From contig CBDFFO010000011.1 of assembly GCA_965246805.1 (NCBI GenBank), positions 89,703 through 153,702 of the forward strand: a stretch of 64,000 nt of DNA, in the 5' to 3' direction. Positions 63,957 to 64,000 of the stretch are shown here, in pieces. The notes below the pieces were generated by a model. The model worked only from the letters and a program-made list of their open reading frames with translations, was not told the origin of the DNA and made no database searches. The number at the start of each line of letters is the position of its first letter. Within the stretch, counting starts at the first letter, position 1. The position numbers and the translations under genes are program-made. Source of the DNA: Schlegelella_A sp965246805 (lineage in GTDB: Bacteria; Pseudomonadota; Gammaproteobacteria; Burkholderiales; Burkholderiaceae_C).

Positions 63957-64000
63957 CGGAGCCGCACCGTGCTGGCGACCGAGCTGGCGTCGCCGCGCCC

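Overview
The window looks like chromosomal DNA of a high-GC betaproteobacterium, most likely order Burkholderiales. Several things point there: strong G/C preference at third codon positions, the gene run trxB / Crp-Fnr regulator / ftsK / lolA / rarA, a branched-chain amino-acid ABC operon, the rpmB-rpmG pair, and an aryl-polyene-type lipid gene set of the kind found in this group. I see no integrase, transposase, CRISPR array or rRNA gene. There is one tRNA gene (Leu, CAA).

Layout. 1-4.6 kb: 3' end of purN, a DUF1345 membrane protein, an RsmB-type rRNA methyltransferase, a fatty-acid desaturase, rpmG and rpmB. 4.7-11.3 kb: trxB, a Crp/Fnr regulator, ftsK, lolA and rarA. 11.4-18.2 kb: livH-livM-livG-livF without a binding-protein gene, then an exported S9 peptidase and a secreted DUF3224 protein. 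18.3-30.9 kb: a GNAT protein, a small membrane protein, a PlsC-type acyltransferase and a family 2 glycosyltransferase on the plus strand. Converging on them is a tightly overlapping minus-strand operon: acyl carrier protein, COG4648-like membrane protein, AMP-ligase, dehydratase, LpxL-like acyltransferase, LolA-like protein, MMPL exporter, polysaccharide deacetylase, methyltransferase, second hotdog protein, ketoreductase. This is the tailoring and export half of an aryl-polyene (xanthomonadin/APE) pathway, but no ketosynthase is present.

31.2-35.1 kb: a [2Fe-2S] reductase, an NAD-dependent epimerase, a 2-hydroxyacid dehydrogenase, a rhomboid protease and tRNA-Leu. 35.1-42.5 kb: a methyltransferase, then a surface-fibre system with two DUF4402-type secreted subunits, a small exported protein, a periplasmic pilus chaperone and a 1258-residue usher-like outer-membrane protein of unusual architecture. 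42.9-51 kb: cysM, a NUDIX hydrolase, tusA-like, galU, valS, a DUF4397 lipoprotein and guaC. 51-56.9 kb: a PIG-L deacetylase with a family 4 glycosyltransferase, a UvrD-type helicase, and an LrgA/LrgB pair. 56.9-64 kb: a MoxR / DUF58 / DUF4350 / DUF4129 membrane operon split by a kumamolisin-like S53 peptidase gene on the opposite strand.

The two most interesting regions are the ketosynthase-less aryl-polyene locus (19.4-30.9 kb) and the DUF4402 / chaperone / giant usher-like locus (36.0-42.5 kb). Both would act at the cell envelope. A smaller curiosity is a chain of duplicated start codons forming overlapping mini-ORFs at the upstream end of the MoxR/DUF58 operon (63.88-63.96 kb).
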